A stretch of DNA of 64,000 bases. Origin: SIAQ01 sp964484265 (lineage in GTDB: Bacteria; Planctomycetota; Planctomycetia; Gemmatales; Gemmataceae). The stretch lies in the NCBI GenBank assembly GCA_964484265.1, contig CAZAFH010000010.1, positions 1-64,000 on the forward strand. Reading direction: 5' to 3'. The first letter of the stretch is position 1; every line of letters begins with the position of its first letter. The notes beneath the pieces were generated by a model. That model was not told the origin of the DNA and ran no database searches. It saw only the letters and a program-made list of their open reading frames with translations. Below are positions 16,384-24,850 of this stretch, one piece after another. A program made the position numbers and the translations under genes.

Positions 16384-18075
16384 ATGAATACCTACAAACA
16401 CCAATCGATACGAGAACTTGCGGATCAACAGGTCCGGTTCGCGCCGCCCGCCAAACGCCTCGAGCAACTCAAACGCGGCGAGCAACTGCTCAACGAAATC
16501 GAACCCGCGCGCGAGTATCCGTACCAGTTCCTCTGCTATCGCCTCACCGAGTTCCGCTCGGACGCCCACGCGGGACTTGTGATGAAGGGGCATGACGTAC
16601 TTCATGACCTGGGGCTGCTGATCAACGACCTCGCCACCTCGCTGCCAGCCGTGCCCGTGGAAGAGGTTCCCGAGGAGGTCATGACGACGGATGAGATCAG
16701 CCGTCGGCTCAACGTCAGCACCAAGACGATTAACCGTTGGCGCAAGCGAGGCCTGATCGGAATCCCGGTCCTCAGCAACGGCAAACGGCAGATGGGATTT
16801 CTGCCCTCGCTTGTCGATCCGTTCCTGGCAGCCAACAAAGACCGCTTCGAACGCAGCGCGAAATTCACGCTGCTGGAGCAACAGGAAAAAGACGACATCC
16901 TTCGCCGGGCGCGCCGCTTCGCACGTGTCGGCCTGGGAAGTTTGACAGAGATCAGCCGCCGAATCGCTCGCCGGCTGCATCGTTCGCCCGAGACGGTGAG
17001 ATACACGATTAAAAACTTCGATCGCGAGCACCCCGAACACGCGATCTTCCCGGAGATGACGGGGCCGATCGAACGAACCGACAAACATGTAATCGTTAAC
17101 TCCTATCGGAGGGGGATGGACGTGAACACCATTGCCAAGAATTTCCAACGCGACCGCTCCATGGTTTACCGCGCGGTAAACGAGATTCGCGCTCAACGCC
17201 TGTTCGACCAGCATATCGAATGGGTCTATAACGAATGTTTCGACGATCCGTCCCAGGAAGCCGCCATCCGCGCCGAGATGCCCGATGCCGAGGCCTTCGA
17301 GGAAGATCGCCGCGCCAAACGCATCCCGAAGGATGCGCCGCCGGAATTGTTCTCGAACTACGAGATGCCGCTCTTGACCAAGGATCAGGAACAACACCTG
17401 TTCCGCAAGATGAACTTCCTCAAGTACCACGCTGCAAAGCAGCTGGGCGCCTTGAAGTTGCCGAGCGGATTGGTGAACACGGCTCTCGTGCGCGTCGAAC
17501 TACTCGACGCCATCGAGGCGGATCTCGCAGAGGCGAACAAGATCAAGGAATTGCTGATTCGCTGCAACATGCGGCTTGTGACGTCCGTCGCGAAAAAGCA
17601 TAGCGGCCAAACGGACAACTTCTTTGAATTGCTCAGCGACGGCAATATCTCGCTCATGCGGGCCGTCGAGAAGTTCGACTACTTCCGAGGCAACAAGTTC
17701 AGCACCTATGCGACTTGGTCGCTGATCAAGAACTTCGCCCGAAGCATTCCCGACGAGATTCATCGCAAGGAACGCTTCGTCACGGGCAACGAAGAAGTCT
17801 TCGACGCCACCGAGGACAAGCGCACGAACGAGAAGGAATGCCTCGCCGCGGCCGAGCATGCGTCGGTGAAGGTCAATCGCCTGCTCGAGTACCTCGAACC
17901 GCGCGAGCGCGAGATCGTTCGGCTCCGAGCAGGCCTCGATGACGCCAAGGAAGCCTTGACGCTCGAAAAGATCGGCGAGAAGCTCGGCATCACCAAGGAA
18001 CGTGTTCGCCAGCTCAACGTCAAGGCGATGAAGAAGCTCCGCAGCATTGCCGAGTTCGATCGCGAAGGCGTGTGA
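16384..18075 (+). CDS. RNA polymerase sigma-70 family factor with HTH-rich N-terminal extension
   Basis: 563 aa from ATG 16384, preceded by GAGAGGAGCC. The C-terminal third is a sigma-70 factor: region 1.2-like LTKDQEQHLFRKMNFLKYHA, region 2 (about residues 390-460, LIRCNMRLVTSVAKKH ... LLSDGNISLMRAVEKFDYFRGNKFSTYATWSLIKNFAR) and region 4 (about 504-560, LEPREREIVRLRAGL ... TLEKIGEKLGITKERVRQLNVKAMKKL). Region 3 is very short or absent. Before it lie a MerR-like helix-turn-helix at about 100-150 (MTTDEISRRLNVSTKTINRWRKRGL) and two further HTH-like motifs at about 186-218 (LTEISRRIARRLHRSPETVRYTI) and 247-270 (VNTIAKNFQRDRSMVYRAV). It probably initiates a specific regulon. The extension is the unusual part. 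Confidence 0.88.
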   Translation: MNTYKHQSIRELADQQVRFAPPAKRLEQLKRGEQLLNEIEPAREYPYQFLCYRLTEFRSDAHAGLVMKGHDVLHDLGLLINDLATSLPAVPVEEVPEEVMTTDEISRRLNVSTKTINRWRKRGLIGIPVLSNGKRQMGFLPSLVDPFLAANKDRFERSAKFTLLEQQEKDDILRRARRFARVGLGSLTEISRRIARRLHRSPETVRYTIKNFDREHPEHAIFPEMTGPIERTDKHVIVNSYRRGMDVNTIAKNFQRDRSMVYRAVNEIRAQRLFDQHIEWVYNECFDDPSQEAAIRAEMPDAEAFEEDRRAKRIPKDAPPELFSNYEMPLLTKDQEQHLFRKMNFLKYHAAKQLGALKLPSGLVNTALVRVELLDAIEADLAEANKIKELLIRCNMRLVTSVAKKHSGQTDNFFELLSDGNISLMRAVEKFDYFRGNKFSTYATWSLIKNFARSIPDEIHRKERFVTGNEEVFDATEDKRTNEKECLAAAEHASVKVNRLLEYLEPREREIVRLRAGLDDAKEALTLEKIGEKLGITKERVRQLNVKAMKKLRSIAEFDREGV

Positions 18076-18079
18076 TTTG

Positions 18080-18113
18080 AGAAGCCCAGGGGTGAGCGCA
18101 GCGAACCCCTGGG
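18080..18113. repeat. Single 34-bp CCCAGGGG/CCCCTGGG palindrome
   Basis: This copy starts 5 bp after the sigma-factor stop and equals, base for base, the reverse complement of the right arm of the paired element at 4492-4569. It lies between convergent genes. Confidence 0.85.
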
Positions 18114-18191
18114 ATTAGTTTATGCTTCGCACGCCCAAGAACGATACATCCATTTTCAATCGGTAATCCGACGTTCGTCCGAGCTGCGACC

Positions 18192-18249
18192 GTGAGGGAG
18201 CGGCCACCAGAATGCCATGCCGGAACATGCGAATGCGGCCACTCCCTCC
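18192..18249. repeat. GAGGGAG-GGCC inverted repeat
   Basis: TGAGGGAGCGGCCAC (near 18193) pairs with GCGGCCACTCCCTCC (near 18236) across about 30 nt. It sits 32 bp before the 3' end of the leftward PLP enzyme gene and may end or protect its transcript. No T-run. Confidence 0.5.
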
Positions 18250-18281
18250 GGGGCGACAATTCAAACTGCTTGAAGAATAAA

Positions 18282-19355
18282 CTAGTCGTATCTTCCACTT
18301 GCTTCGATCGGCCAGACGGCTTCGACTTTGCCGGCGCGGACGGCGATGCATTTGCGGTGCAGGTTCATCGTCGCGCAGCAATGGGCGGGGATGACCTCGC
18401 GCAGATCGCCGACCTTGGCTGACATGCCCTCGCCTTCGACTTTCGTATGTTCCTCGGAAAGGCGCGTCACGGTTTCGCCGGTCTGGCCCTTGATCATCGG
18501 CATGCCGAAATCCTTGGAGATCGCCTTCGAGCCAGCGTCGAGCACGTACCATTTCGGGCTGACGCTCATGACCATTGCGAGGATCGAGAGCGAGCAGCCG
18601 AATTCGGGGCGCACGGTCTGGTAGGCACAATCCATCAGCACGAACGAGCCGGGCTGAATTTCGGTCACGCCCGGGAAGCCAGCGACGAACTCCCACGTGC
18701 CCGTGCCAGCGCCGGTGACGGTGTTGACGGCGAGGCCAGCCTTCTCAATCAGACGCCGCGTGCCGACGAGCTGCTCCATGCCTTCCAGACATTTCGCGCG
18801 TTTTTCGGTCATGTCCGCAATGAGCTGAAGGTGGCCGTCGTAGCCTTGCAACCCCTCGAAACGCAATCCCGGACTACGCGCGACGCGCTGCGCCAACTTG
18901 ACCGCAGCATCGCCGGGCAGCACACCGCAGCGGGCCATGCCGACATCGACTTCGACGAGCACGCCAAGCGTTGCGCCGCCGGCGGCCATCGCCTTGCTGA
19001 GTTGGTCGATATTCGCTTCGGTATCGACGCAGACGGTGAGCTTGACGCGTTTCGCCAGGTCAGCGAGACGCAGCATCTTCAGCGGACTGACGATCTGGTT
19101 TGCAATCAGGATGTCGCGAATCCCCACGGCTGCGAGCACCTCGGCCTCGTTGAGCTTGGCGCAGAGGAAGGTCGTGCCGCCGCGTTCGTGGATGTATTTG
19201 GCCAGGCCGCCGCACTTGAGCGATTTGAAATGCGTGCGAACATTTACGCCGCGTTCCTTGCCGGCGCCGAACATGCGTTTCAAGTTGGCGTCGATGACGT
19301 CGAGGTCGAGCAGGAGTTGGGGCGTATCGAGATCCGAAAGCGGTAAGCCAATCAT
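18282..19355 (-). CDS. D-threonine aldolase/DSD1-like PLP enzyme
   Basis: 357 aa from ATG 19355 (MIGLPLSDLDTPQLLLDLDVIDANL); the frame upstream of it is non-coding. It has an alanine-racemase-type N-terminal barrel with the PLP lysine in VRTHFKSLKCGGLAK (about residues 39-53). LVEVDVGMARCGV and TGAGTGTWEF follow. The C-terminal D-serine-dehydratase-like domain holds the metal pair in IPAHCCATMNLH (His-x-Cys-type site). The family cleaves D-threonine to glycine and acetaldehyde or dehydrates D-serine, using PLP and a divalent metal in the cytosol. The exact substrate is unresolved. It is convergent with the sigma-factor gene. Confidence 0.85.
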   Translation of the reverse strand: MIGLPLSDLDTPQLLLDLDVIDANLKRMFGAGKERGVNVRTHFKSLKCGGLAKYIHERGGTTFLCAKLNEAEVLAAVGIRDILIANQIVSPLKMLRLADLAKRVKLTVCVDTEANIDQLSKAMAAGGATLGVLVEVDVGMARCGVLPGDAAVKLAQRVARSPGLRFEGLQGYDGHLQLIADMTEKRAKCLEGMEQLVGTRRLIEKAGLAVNTVTGAGTGTWEFVAGFPGVTEIQPGSFVLMDCAYQTVRPEFGCSLSILAMVMSVSPKWYVLDAGSKAISKDFGMPMIKGQTGETVTRLSEEHTKVEGEGMSAKVGDLREVIPAHCCATMNLHRKCIAVRAGKVEAVWPIEASGRYD

Positions 19356-19523
19356 GATGAAAATCCCGTGGTGAGAGAGTCGCGTCAGGAGACTATGATA
19401 GGCTGCCGCCGCCCATTTCGCCAAGGCTGAACCGACCCGCGGTGAATCATTTGCATATTCGTTGAAACACTGCGCGGGATTGTGCAGTATCTTCCGAAAA
19501 TCACTTCCGAAATGGAGACCTGC

Positions 19524-20084
19524 ATGCCAAAACTCATCTTGTCCGCTGCGATGATCGGAGCGATCCTAGGGGTATCGGCAACCACCATCGAAGCCGCGCA
19601 GTTCAAGGGCAAGACACCGCCGAAGGGCAAGGGCGGAGCCAGCGAAAGCGCGAAGCCACAGCAGCAGAATCTCGCGAAGTTGAAGAGTGATCTCGAGGCC
19701 ATCTACAAGAACAGCGCCGTCACGCCACAACAGAAACAGGCGGTAGCCCAGGACCTGCAAAAGATTCTCGCCACCGCGAACAAACCGTCACAGGCATCGG
19801 TGCAAGCGCTCGCCAACGATTTGGCCACGATCTTGGCGGACAAGAAGATCACGCCAACCGAAGCGCTGAGACTCACGCAGAGCGTCTCGGCAGTCTTGAG
19901 CAGTGCCAACATTTCGCAGCAAGACGCCCAGAAGGTGGCTGCGGACGTCAAGACGTTGCTCAAAGCGACAAACGCAACCCAGGCTCAGGCGCAAGTCATC
20001 GTGCAAGATGTGCAAGCGATCGTGAAGACGGCACAGCAGAACGCTGCGAGCGGCGGGCAGAAAAAAGCGAAAAAGATACGTTGA
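19524..20084 (+). CDS. Secreted helical-repeat protein, unknown function
   Basis: 186 aa from ATG 19524, with a GGAG site eight bases upstream. MPKLILSAAMIGAILGVSATTIEAAQF is a signal peptide. The mature part begins with a Lys/Gly/Pro-rich linker and then shows roughly three copies of an amphipathic unit of about 36-38 residues (LKSDLEAIYKNSAVTPQQKQ, LANDLATILADKKITPTEAL, VAADVKTLLKATNATQAQAQ). The composition is rich in Ala, Gln, Lys and Thr, with no Cys and no Trp. It ends in a basic KKAKKIR tail. No enzymatic motif. It could be a periplasmic or envelope helical bundle; I do not recognise a named family. Confidence 0.7.
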   Translation: MPKLILSAAMIGAILGVSATTIEAAQFKGKTPPKGKGGASESAKPQQQNLAKLKSDLEAIYKNSAVTPQQKQAVAQDLQKILATANKPSQASVQALANDLATILADKKITPTEALRLTQSVSAVLSSANISQQDAQKVAADVKTLLKATNATQAQAQVIVQDVQAIVKTAQQNAASGGQKKAKKIR

Positions 20085-20176
20085 TTTCGCGTTAAACTTT
20101 TCCAATTGTGCCGATTGCAGGGATTTTTCCGAATCATCCTATTTGACCGAAGCTTTCCATTTTTCTTATTTTCCCT

Positions 20177-20205
20177 TTGACATAATGCAGCCGGTTTTTT
20201 ATGCT
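20177..20205 (+). promoter_or_regulatory. Sigma-70-type promoter for the TIGR03000 gene
   Basis: TTGACA (20177-20182, perfect -35) is followed by a 17-nt spacer and TATGCT (20200-20205, 4 of 6 to TATAAT). It lies in an AT-rich stretch and would give a leader of about 160 nt before ATG 20373. This is the best promoter match seen in the window. Confidence 0.6.
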
Positions 20206-20372
20206 AAATTGAAATAGCCGGCTCGATTGACCTATCCTTTGTAATGTTCGCAGTCGCGCTAGTTTCTGCGATCATTCGGATCGGAAAATTGAATCCGCAA
20301 GAACCAATCGGGAAATTGGTTGGCTTTGTCACCCCCCAGCGCGGATGAAGCAACCAGCGAAGGGAGAGGGAA

Positions 20373-21116
20373 ATGTACAGCGTTGTTTTGGCGACGATGA
20401 TTGCCGCAGGCAGCACGACGCCAGCGTTCTGCCATTCGGCACACCACCGTTACTACGCCTCGTGTTACTCGTCCTGCTACTGCTGCTCTTACAGTTGTTA
20501 CTCATGCTACTCGGGTTACAGCGGTTATTCTGGCTACTGCTGCTCGTATTCGCACTGCCATCGTCCGCTGTTCAGCCATCACTGCTGCCACACGAGCTAC
20601 ATCTACGTGGCTCCTTCGTGCTGCTCCGTGTCGTACTGCTGCAGCGCGACTCGCGTGTACTACGCCCCTTGCACCACCTGTGCAACCACCTATTCCGTGC
20701 CGGCGACGACGGCTCCACCTACGGTCGTGCCCGTCCCGCAATCAAGCAGCTCGGAAGTCGATGCGTTGCGCCGTGAAGTCGAAGCACTTCGAGCTAAAGT
20801 GAAGCAGTCGGAAGGCGTCCCGGCTCCGAAGCAACCGCAAGAAGAAGGCAACGCTCGCGTTCGCAATAGCCGAATCGTCGTCAACCTGCCCGCCGACGCT
20901 CGGTTGTTCGTGGACAACGTCGAATGCCCGCTGCAAGGTACGGTTCGCGCGTTCAACACGCCGAACCTCGATCCATCACGCGTTTACATGTATACGATGC
21001 GCGTCGAGCTTGCCCGTGACGGCCAAACCGTCCGCGACGCTCAGCAGATCACCATCGTGCCCGGTGTGGACGTGCAGGTGAACTTCAATAACGTCACGCA
21101 GACTGCTGCTCGCTAA
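20373..21116 (+). CDS. TIGR03000 domain protein with Cys/Tyr/Ser-rich repeat region
   Basis: 247 aa from ATG 20373, with GGGAGAGGG directly upstream. A short hydrophobic N-terminus (MYSVVLATMIAAGSTTPAFC) precedes about 90 residues dominated by Cys, Tyr, Ser and His (for example SCYCCSYSCYSCYSGYSGYSGY). After a Thr/Pro linker comes a short coiled coil (SSEVDALRREVEALRAKVKQS, about residues 128-147). The TIGR03000 domain (about 168-240) reads IVVNLPADARLFVDNVECPL ... VYMYTMRVELARDGQTV ... IVPGVDVQVNF. TIGR03000 is a planctomycete domain of unknown function. The Cys-rich part may cross-link by disulfides on the cell surface. A good promoter and terminator frame it as a single-gene transcript. 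Confidence 0.88.
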   Translation: MYSVVLATMIAAGSTTPAFCHSAHHRYYASCYSSCYCCSYSCYSCYSGYSGYSGYCCSYSHCHRPLFSHHCCHTSYIYVAPSCCSVSYCCSATRVYYAPCTTCATTYSVPATTAPPTVVPVPQSSSSEVDALRREVEALRAKVKQSEGVPAPKQPQEEGNARVRNSRIVVNLPADARLFVDNVECPLQGTVRAFNTPNLDPSRVYMYTMRVELARDGQTVRDAQQITIVPGVDVQVNFNNVTQTAAR

Positions 21117-21174
21117 ATTTGAATACCGATGCCCAGAGGCAAGCACAGCGAACCAATGGGCTCCCCGGACTAAC

Positions 21175-21204
21175 AAAAAACTCCTCGGCAACGAGGAGTT
21201 TTTT
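21175..21204 (+). terminator. Intrinsic terminator after the TIGR03000 gene
   Basis: The stem AAAAAACTCCTCG / CGAGGAGTTTTTT closes a GCAA loop and ends in six Ts. The A-run on the other side could let it work in both directions. It lies 58 bp after the stop at 21116; between them, 21130-21163 resembles a decayed CCCAGGGG-type repeat. Confidence 0.88.
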
Positions 21205-21271
21205 GTTGCGCTCGCCATAAGATGGTTGCAAACCCATCATCATCGCGAATCCCAGAATCCGGAGCCAGAGC

Positions 21272-23308
21272 ATGCGGAAAATCCTCGTAATTCTTCTGAC
21301 GGTATTGAGTCCGCTCCCTGTTTTCGCGCAACCCGCGCCGGCGAAGCGCGCCATCACCGTGGCAGATTATTTCACGCAGGCGGATCTGTTCGGAATTGCC
21401 TATTCCGAAAACTACGTGGCCTACACCGAAGGCCGTTGGCAGGAAGCGACGAATGACCGCAAGACCGACCTCTGGATCGTGCCAACCAAAGGCGGCGAGG
21501 CGCGCCGGCTGACCGCCGATCGCGCCAGCGCCCGCTCGCCGCAGTTCGACTCCAAGGGCGGCACGGTCTATTACCTCGAAAATCGCAAGCGCGAAGGCGA
21601 TAAGCAACCGCCCTACGACGGCAAGACGCAGGTCTGGCGCGTCAACGTCGATGGTCCCGCGGTCTCCGAAGCTTTGACTCGCGTCGAGGGCGGCATCGAG
21701 GCGTTCCAGATTTCGCTCGACGGGAAGTCGCTTTACTATCTCATCCACGTCGAAAAAATCGAGCACGACGACTTCGGGCTTCGCGCCAAATTCAGCAAGC
21801 TCGACTACGGACACGGGCAGAATCGGCTCGGCCAAATCTGGAAGCTTGACCTACGAACGTTCCGCGCCGAGAAACTGATCGACGCCGGCCGCAATATCCG
21901 CGAATTCGCCGTGACGCGCGATCAGAAACGGATCGCGATGATAACCACGCCGGACGACAAGGTCGTCAGCTTCGAAGGCCGTTCGCGTGTCGATGTCTGG
22001 GACGCGGCGAGCAAGAAAATCGTCACGCTTCCCACGGACCCTTATCGCAAAAAGGTATCGTCGCCCTACGCCTGGCTGGAGCATGTAGCGTGGAATCCCG
22101 CAGGCGATAAACTTGCGTTCAACACGATCTTCGATGGCTACCCGGCGGAGATATTCGTGGGCGACCTTGCCGGCGCCGAGCCAACCACCAAGAAAATGCC
22201 GCGGCCGGCTGGCGTGCATGTTCGAGGCTACGGGTCGCCGTTGGTCTGGTATGGACCGGACCACCTGTACTTTCTCGGTGAGGAGAAGGCGCGGGTTCGA
22301 TTGATGGGCGCCGTCAAGGTCACCTCGGAAAAGCCGGAGTTCTTCACGATGACTCAGGGCGATGTTGTTGTCGAGCAGTTCGCGCTGGCGGCGGATACGA
22401 ACGCCAACGCCAATTATGCCGTCATCCTGGCAACGCCGACGCGCTTGCCGGATGTTTACGTGCATCACAATAAACGGCTGACGAACGTAAATCCGCAAAC
22501 ATCGGAATGGAAATTGCCTCAGATGTCTGTCGTGTCGTGGAAAGGCGCCAGCGGGCAGATGGTCGAAGGCATCCTTGAGCTTCCGCCCGATTACAAAAAA
22601 GGCGACAAGGTTCCGCTCGTCGTCGAAATTCACGGCGGCCCGACGACCGCGACCTACTTCAAAATGCAGTACTGGATCTATGGCCGCACGCTGCTGCCCG
22701 CGCGAGGCTATGCTGTGCTGTGCCCGAATTATCGTGGTTCGACTGGGTATGGCGACAAATTCACCGCCGACCTGATTGGGCGGGAGAACGATATTGACGT
22801 CGAGGATATCCTCAAAGGCGTCGATGCACTCGTCGAAAACGGGATCGCCGATCCGGACAAGCTGGCCGTCACGGGTTGGTCGAACGGCGGGTATTTGACG
22901 AATTGCATCATCACGAAGACGAACCGGTTCAAGGCAGCGATCAGCGGCGCGGGCATCGTGGACGCGATCATGGAATGGGGCTCGAACGACGAACCCGCCT
23001 ACGCGATGGTCTTCAAGCAGGGGTTGCCTTGGGAGAATCCGGCAAAGTATCACAAGGCGTCGTCGACGTACGATCTGGGCAAGGTGCGTACGCCGACGCT
23101 GATCCATGTCGGCGCGAACGACGACCGCTGCCCGCCGGGGCATAGCCGGATGTTGTATCGCGCGCTCAAGGAATATCTGAATGTGCCGACCGAGTTGATC
23201 GTCTATCCGGGAGAGGGTCATGGTTTGACCAAGTACCGCAACCGCCAGGCGAAGCTGGAATGGGATCTCGCCTGGCTTGACCGGTACGTCATGGGAAAGA
23301 AAAAATGA
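21272..23308 (+). CDS. S9 family prolyl oligopeptidase-like peptidase (secreted)
   Basis: 678 aa from ATG 21272, with GGAGCC upstream. MRKILVILLTVLSPLPVFAQ is a signal peptide. The N-terminal half is a WD40/PD40-like beta-propeller (DLWIVPTKGGEARRLTADRASARSPQFDSKG). The alpha/beta hydrolase domain starts near 430. The catalytic Ser is S537 in GWSNGG, the acid is in GANDDRCP (about 617-618) and the His is H650 in GEGHGL. VVEIHGGPTTATYF is the oxyanion segment. These serine peptidases cleave short peptides, often after proline or as acylaminoacyl peptidases. It is exported, probably to the periplasm, for peptide scavenging. Confidence 0.92.
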   Translation: MRKILVILLTVLSPLPVFAQPAPAKRAITVADYFTQADLFGIAYSENYVAYTEGRWQEATNDRKTDLWIVPTKGGEARRLTADRASARSPQFDSKGGTVYYLENRKREGDKQPPYDGKTQVWRVNVDGPAVSEALTRVEGGIEAFQISLDGKSLYYLIHVEKIEHDDFGLRAKFSKLDYGHGQNRLGQIWKLDLRTFRAEKLIDAGRNIREFAVTRDQKRIAMITTPDDKVVSFEGRSRVDVWDAASKKIVTLPTDPYRKKVSSPYAWLEHVAWNPAGDKLAFNTIFDGYPAEIFVGDLAGAEPTTKKMPRPAGVHVRGYGSPLVWYGPDHLYFLGEEKARVRLMGAVKVTSEKPEFFTMTQGDVVVEQFALAADTNANANYAVILATPTRLPDVYVHHNKRLTNVNPQTSEWKLPQMSVVSWKGASGQMVEGILELPPDYKKGDKVPLVVEIHGGPTTATYFKMQYWIYGRTLLPARGYAVLCPNYRGSTGYGDKFTADLIGRENDIDVEDILKGVDALVENGIADPDKLAVTGWSNGGYLTNCIITKTNRFKAAISGAGIVDAIMEWGSNDEPAYAMVFKQGLPWENPAKYHKASSTYDLGKVRTPTLIHVGANDDRCPPGHSRMLYRALKEYLNVPTELIVYPGEGHGLTKYRNRQAKLEWDLAWLDRYVMGKKK

Positions 23309-23360
23309 CCAGGGCGAAGTCCCTCGGGTTGAACAATAGGTTCACCGCAATCTCCGCGCC

Positions 23361-23388
23361 CGCGCTCGCCTGCGGCGAGCGGCTAAAC
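23361..23388. repeat. CGCTCGCC-TGC-GGCGAGCGGCTAAAC palindrome
   Basis: A single half-unit of the family seen paired at 10645-10737: an 8-bp stem CGCTCGCC/GGCGAGCG with a TGC loop, followed by GCTAAAC. It lies about 50 bp after the S9 peptidase stop. Confidence 0.75.
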
Positions 23389-23478
23389 ATCGTACTGACC
23401 ACTACCCACTGTAATTGGGATTGGTATCATCGACATTAGATTAGTCCCGCCACCGTTTCACCATTTTTGAGATTTGAC

Positions 23479-24750
23479 ATGCGATACGTTTCATTTGCTT
23501 GCCTCATGCTATTCATCACGGTCAGTGCCGCGAGCGCCGACAATTGGCCTCAATGGCACGGTCCCAACCGCGACGGCCATTCCAAAGAAAAGGGCCTGCC
23601 AGTAACCTGGAGCGCCGACAAGAACATCGCCTGGAAACTCGATCTGCCCGGCCCCGGCGGTTCGACGCCGGCCATCTGGAATGACCGTATCTTCCTTACA
23701 AGTATCGACGGTTTTGACGTTTCATTGCTCTGCATCAAGACCGACGGAAAACTTCTGTGGAAACAGCCCGTCACCAAGGTTTCGCGCAAACCGGCCATGG
23801 GCGGTGAAGGCAATGACGCCTCTCCCTCGCCCAGCACCGACGGTAAATATGTTTACTCCTACTACGGCAGCGGCGACTTCGCCTGCCATGATTTCGACGG
23901 CAAGGAAATCTGGAAGTTCAACGCTCAGAAACGCTATGGCAAATTCTCCATCGGCCACGGCATGCACAACACCCCGTTGCTCTATGAAGATCGACTCTAC
24001 CTCGCCCTGCTAACCAACGGCGGCCAATGGGTCGTCGCCATCGACAAGGCAACCGGTAAGGACGCCTGGAAAGTCGAACGCAAGACCGACGCCGTCGGCG
24101 AAAGCCGTGAAGCCTACACGTCTCCCATGCTTTGGATGAACGGCAAGGAGTTGAACCTCGTTATTCTCGGTAGCGATTATGCCACGGGGCATAGCCTGAA
24201 GGACGGCGCCGAACTGTGGCGCCTCGGCGATCTCAATCCGGGCAAGGGCAACAAGACGAACCATCGCATCATCTCTTCGCCTGTCGCCGCCGGCGATCAG
24301 TTGGTTGTACCCACCTGCCGCGGCTTGCATGTCGTCAGCATCAAGAACGGCGCGAGCGGTCTGATCAAGACCGGCAATCCGCTTGAGCAATGGCGCATCA
24401 GCAAGGGCGCGCCGGACGTCTCCGTACCGCTCGTCCACGATGGCCTGGTGTATCTGCCGCAAAGCCAGCGCGATCTGCTCGTCGTCGATCTGAAAACCGG
24501 CGCGGAGGTGTATAAGAAGGAACTGACCAAGGGTCGCTACCGCTCCTCGCCCATGTGCGCCGATGACAAGATCTACCTCGTCGGGCGCGACAGCGGCAAC
24601 GTCACCGTTCTGAAGGCGGGGCGCAAGCTTGAAGTGCTCGCGGACAACTACCTGAACGATATCTTCACCGCTTCCCCGGCTCCATCACAGGGCCGAATTT
24701 ACCTGCGTGGATACAAAACTCTGTATGCTATTTCCGATGGGGGAAAATAG
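23479..24750 (+). CDS. Secreted PQQ-like beta-propeller protein
   Basis: 423 aa from ATG 23479; a TTG four codons earlier is less likely. MRYVSFACLMLFITVSAASA is a signal peptide, and the mature protein starts DNWPQWHGPNRDGHSKEKGLPVTWS, the usual opening of planctomycete PQQ-propeller proteins. Blades with repeats such as LLCIKTDGKLLWK, FACHDFDGKEIWKFN, VVAIDKATGKDAWKV and LLVVDLKTGAEVYKK run through the sequence, as in BamB-like folds. No quinoprotein active-site set is obvious, so a binding or scaffold role is as likely as an enzyme. Single gene between two palindromes and the globin-coupled kinase. Confidence 0.85.
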   Translation: MRYVSFACLMLFITVSAASADNWPQWHGPNRDGHSKEKGLPVTWSADKNIAWKLDLPGPGGSTPAIWNDRIFLTSIDGFDVSLLCIKTDGKLLWKQPVTKVSRKPAMGGEGNDASPSPSTDGKYVYSYYGSGDFACHDFDGKEIWKFNAQKRYGKFSIGHGMHNTPLLYEDRLYLALLTNGGQWVVAIDKATGKDAWKVERKTDAVGESREAYTSPMLWMNGKELNLVILGSDYATGHSLKDGAELWRLGDLNPGKGNKTNHRIISSPVAAGDQLVVPTCRGLHVVSIKNGASGLIKTGNPLEQWRISKGAPDVSVPLVHDGLVYLPQSQRDLLVVDLKTGAEVYKKELTKGRYRSSPMCADDKIYLVGRDSGNVTVLKAGRKLEVLADNYLNDIFTASPAPSQGRIYLRGYKTLYAISDGGK

Positions 24751-24850
24751 AAAATAGGTAGCAGAATATCTCTCATAGGCCGCGCCATCGATTGCGGGAT
24801 CTCGGCCCGATTCAACAATCGATGGCGGGATATGTGTGCCGTGCCATTCC

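Noticed and set aside
20401..20802. Arg/Thr-rich frame overlapping the TIGR03000 gene
   Set aside because: It is a +1 shadow of the Cys/Tyr-rich repeat codons.
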